From assembly GCA_937934775.1 (NCBI GenBank), contig CALGYL010000393.1:1-5881 (forward strand): DNA of 5,881 nt, written 5' to 3'. Shown piece by piece: positions 5,235-5,881 of this stretch. The notes under the pieces are model-generated. The model did no database searches, was not told where the DNA came from, and saw only the letters and a list, made by a program, of their open reading frames with translations. Within the stretch, counting starts at the first letter, position 1. The number at the start of each line of letters is the position of its first letter. Origin of the DNA: an uncultured Clostridia bacterium (GTDB taxonomy: Bacteria; Bacillota; Clostridia; Christensenellales; Aristaeellaceae). Position numbers and translations under genes: made by a program.

Positions 5235-5319
5235 GGTGCTTCGGATGGGACTTGAACCCATACGGCCTTTCGGCCAGCGGATTTTAAGTCCGCTGTGTCT
5301 GCCGTTCCACCACCGAAGC
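5234..5319 (-). tRNA. tRNA-Leu (anticodon UAA), CCA encoded
   Basis: The acceptor arms GCTTCGG (5313-5319) and CCGAAGC (5238-5244) pair perfectly, followed by discriminator A and CCA (5234-5237). The anticodon stem GCGGA/TCCGC closes the loop CTTAAAA, with anticodon TAA at 5284-5286, reading UUA and UUG. A long variable arm forms from GGCC-GAAA-GGCC, as expected for a class II leucine tRNA. The T arm contains GGTTCAAGTCC, a perfect T-loop with its closing pairs. Length is 86 bases with CCA. It has its own promoter and terminator and appears fully functional, although both sides are mobile-element debris. tRNA genes are common integration targets, but see the recombinase entry for why that element may not have used this one. 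Confidence 0.97.
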
Positions 5320-5329
5320 AAGCCCAATA

Positions 5330-5358
5330 ATTTTACCACTCGCCACCCTACCTGTCAA
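5330..5358 (-). promoter_or_regulatory. Promoter of tRNA-Leu (TTGACA-17-TAAAAT)
   Basis: A perfect -35 hexamer TTGACA (5353-5358) is 17 bases from TAAAAT (5330-5335) on the minus strand. The tRNA begins 11 bases after the -10, leaving a leader of only three to four bases. The -35 overlaps the T-rich tail of the recombinase terminator. Confidence 0.88.
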
Positions 5359-5393
5359 GAAAAGAGAAAGGGGAAGTCCTGCGGCCTCCCCTT
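5359..5393 (-). terminator. Intrinsic terminator after the recombinase remnant
   Basis: AAGGGGAGG (5385-5393 read on minus) pairs with CTTCCCCTT (5368-5376) with one wobble, around an eight-base loop. It is followed by TCTCTTTTC. It begins four bases after the recombinase stop codon and would insulate the tRNA promoter from readthrough. Confidence 0.75.
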
Positions 5394-5397
5394 CATT

Positions 5398-5747
5398 CTA
5401 CTTTTGCCCCATTCGCGGCTTAATCGCCTTCCTGCCTTGCTGTGGCTCTACGGAATTGATAAGGGAGTGGTCTTTAACCTGTTTGGCGTTGTCTGTGCCG
5501 AAGATACCTATATACCGTTGGGTCATAGCATAAGAACTATGCCCCAACTGATTTTGAAGCATCGTCCCATCTCCACCATCTCTAATCCAGAAAGCGGCAT
5601 AGCTATAACAGAACTTGTGGAAGCCTTCATAGTCCAAACCTCTTGCCTTAAAGTAATCCTGCATAGCATCACGAACACTTTCATACTTTAACTGTTCGCC
5701 TGCTGTCAGTAGCGGTGATAAAATGATAAAAACTGGCGCGGAAAAAA
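5398..5747 (-). pseudogene. Tyrosine recombinase (integrase), C-terminal remnant with a lost catalytic arginine
   Basis: About 116 codons of the catalytic domain of a phage/Xer-type integrase, ending at the stop 5398-5400. Visible motifs are FHKFCYSYAA, LGHSSYAMTQRY and a downstream helix IFGTDNAKQVKDHSLI. The spacing from the HxxR histidine to the LGH histidine is 26 residues, and from there to the tyrosine is 9, exactly as in XerD (H244, H270, Y279). The position of XerD R247 is a cysteine (codon TGT, 5608-5610), one transition from the arginine codon CGT. The first catalytic arginine, the lysine and the whole N-terminal DNA-binding domain are missing. The open frame reaches 5802, but the stretch above 5747 does not look like integrase and coincides with a probable insertion-sequence end. 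Family is confident; this copy should be inactive. Confidence 0.82.
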
Positions 5748-5787
5748 TGTCATAGAGTGGCGGTCGGGGTTGGGCGGATGGTAGACT

Positions 5788-5819
5788 CTTTCTGTTACAC
5801 AAGAAGGTGTTGCAGAAAG
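5788..5819 (+). promoter_or_regulatory. Hairpin in the leader of the right-hand insertion sequence
   Basis: CTTTCTG (5788-5794) pairs with CAGAAAG (5813-5819). Further inward, after a wobble and a mismatch, ACAC pairs with GTGT around the loop AAGAAG. The following bases are GGCTGACGG, without T-run, so it is not a terminator. It lies between the putative IS end and the first gene, where it could limit translation of transcripts entering from outside. Confidence 0.45.
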
Positions 5820-5847
5820 GGCTGACGGAATGGAAGGAGCAAAATGG

Positions 5848-5881
5848 ATGGACATCCGCAACGACCGCCAGAAGGGATTGA
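5848..5881 (+). CDS. Start of an unidentified IS gene, possibly an IstA-type transposase
   Basis: Eleven codons are visible, beginning MDIRNDRQKGL, and the frame is open at the right edge. AAGGAG (5834-5839) lies eight bases before this ATG; two other ATGs (5830 and 5844) fit the SD less well. A short D-I-x-x-L/R-x-x-K-G-L segment is how several IstA-type transposases begin, just before their helix-turn-helix. With so few residues this is suggestive only, and any HTH-led protein could start in the same way. Confidence 0.4.
   Translation, partial: MDIRNDRQKGL

Larger units (their letters stand above)
5748..5881 (+). mobile_element. Left end of an insertion sequence, possibly IS21-like, running off the window
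   Basis: Integrase similarity stops near 5748, where the plus strand begins TGTCATAGAGTGGCGG. A 5' TGT terminus and about 100 bases of leader before the first gene suit the IS21 family. The leader contains a 13-position hairpin (5788-5800 with 5807-5819) and then a strong Shine-Dalgarno and start codon. The right end, the partner terminal repeat and the target duplication are outside the window, so the boundary and family are inferred. Confidence 0.4.

Noticed and set aside
4917..5339. 140-codon minus-strand frame covering the tRNA and the transposase remnant
   Set aside because: It contains the whole tRNA-Leu gene in its middle and runs antisense to the recognisable transposase, with no RBS or domain.
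5197..5691. Extension of the IS4-type transposase frame up to 5691
   Set aside because: Past 5196 the frame reads antisense through the tRNA terminator, tRNA-Leu, its promoter and the integrase. Similarity to transposases ends before this, so the openness is accidental.
1..5881. CRISPR array, rRNA gene or toxin-antitoxin pair
   Set aside because: No regularly spaced direct repeats, no rRNA-like conserved segments and no adjacent pair of small overlapping genes were seen. The only tandem repetition is the P/T/E-coding stretch.

Overview
The window looks like a chromosomal stretch from a Gram-positive bacterium, most likely a Clostridia-type Bacillota (inference). The evidence is purine-rich Shine-Dalgarno sites, near-consensus TTGACN-17-TANNNT promoters, a CCA-encoding tRNA-Leu, and a large secreted protein with a Pro/Thr/Glu stalk and bacterial Ig-like domains. 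No taxonomic marker is complete enough to name a genus.

Layout from left to right. (1) Bases 1-138 (minus) hold the first 46 codons of a RidA-family imine deaminase. Its upstream region (139-451) has almost no coding content but is rich in signals: two tandem minus-strand promoters, a perfect 9-1-9 palindrome beside the distal one, a terminator-like hairpin just after the distal start, and two strong leader hairpins. (2) Bases 452-759 carry no convincing gene, only one weak 50-codon reading frame on the minus strand. (3) Bases 760-4515 (minus) encode one 1251-residue exported protein, the main gene here. Its parts are a signal or anchor segment, a P/T/E-rich stalk, an X2-like domain, three repeated beta-helix modules related in style to polysaccharide-binding beta-helix proteins, and two C-terminal BIG2-type domains. 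An extended -10 promoter and an inverted repeat lie upstream. (4) Bases 4633-5881 are a graveyard of mobile elements around an intact tRNA-Leu(UAA) gene (5234-5319, minus). To its left is the first ~88 codons of an IS4-family transposase. To its right is the C-terminal piece of a tyrosine recombinase that has lost its second catalytic arginine. That piece is interrupted at about 5748 by what looks like the left end of another insertion sequence, possibly IS21-like, whose first gene begins at 5848 and runs out of the window.

Nothing shows that these genes form one pathway. The surface protein and ridA lie in the same orientation but each has its own promoter. The tRNA also has its own promoter and terminator, which explains how it stays functional among decaying elements. 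The most notable unexplained signals are the compact operator, promoter and early-hairpin arrangement at 359-451 and the structured ridA leader.
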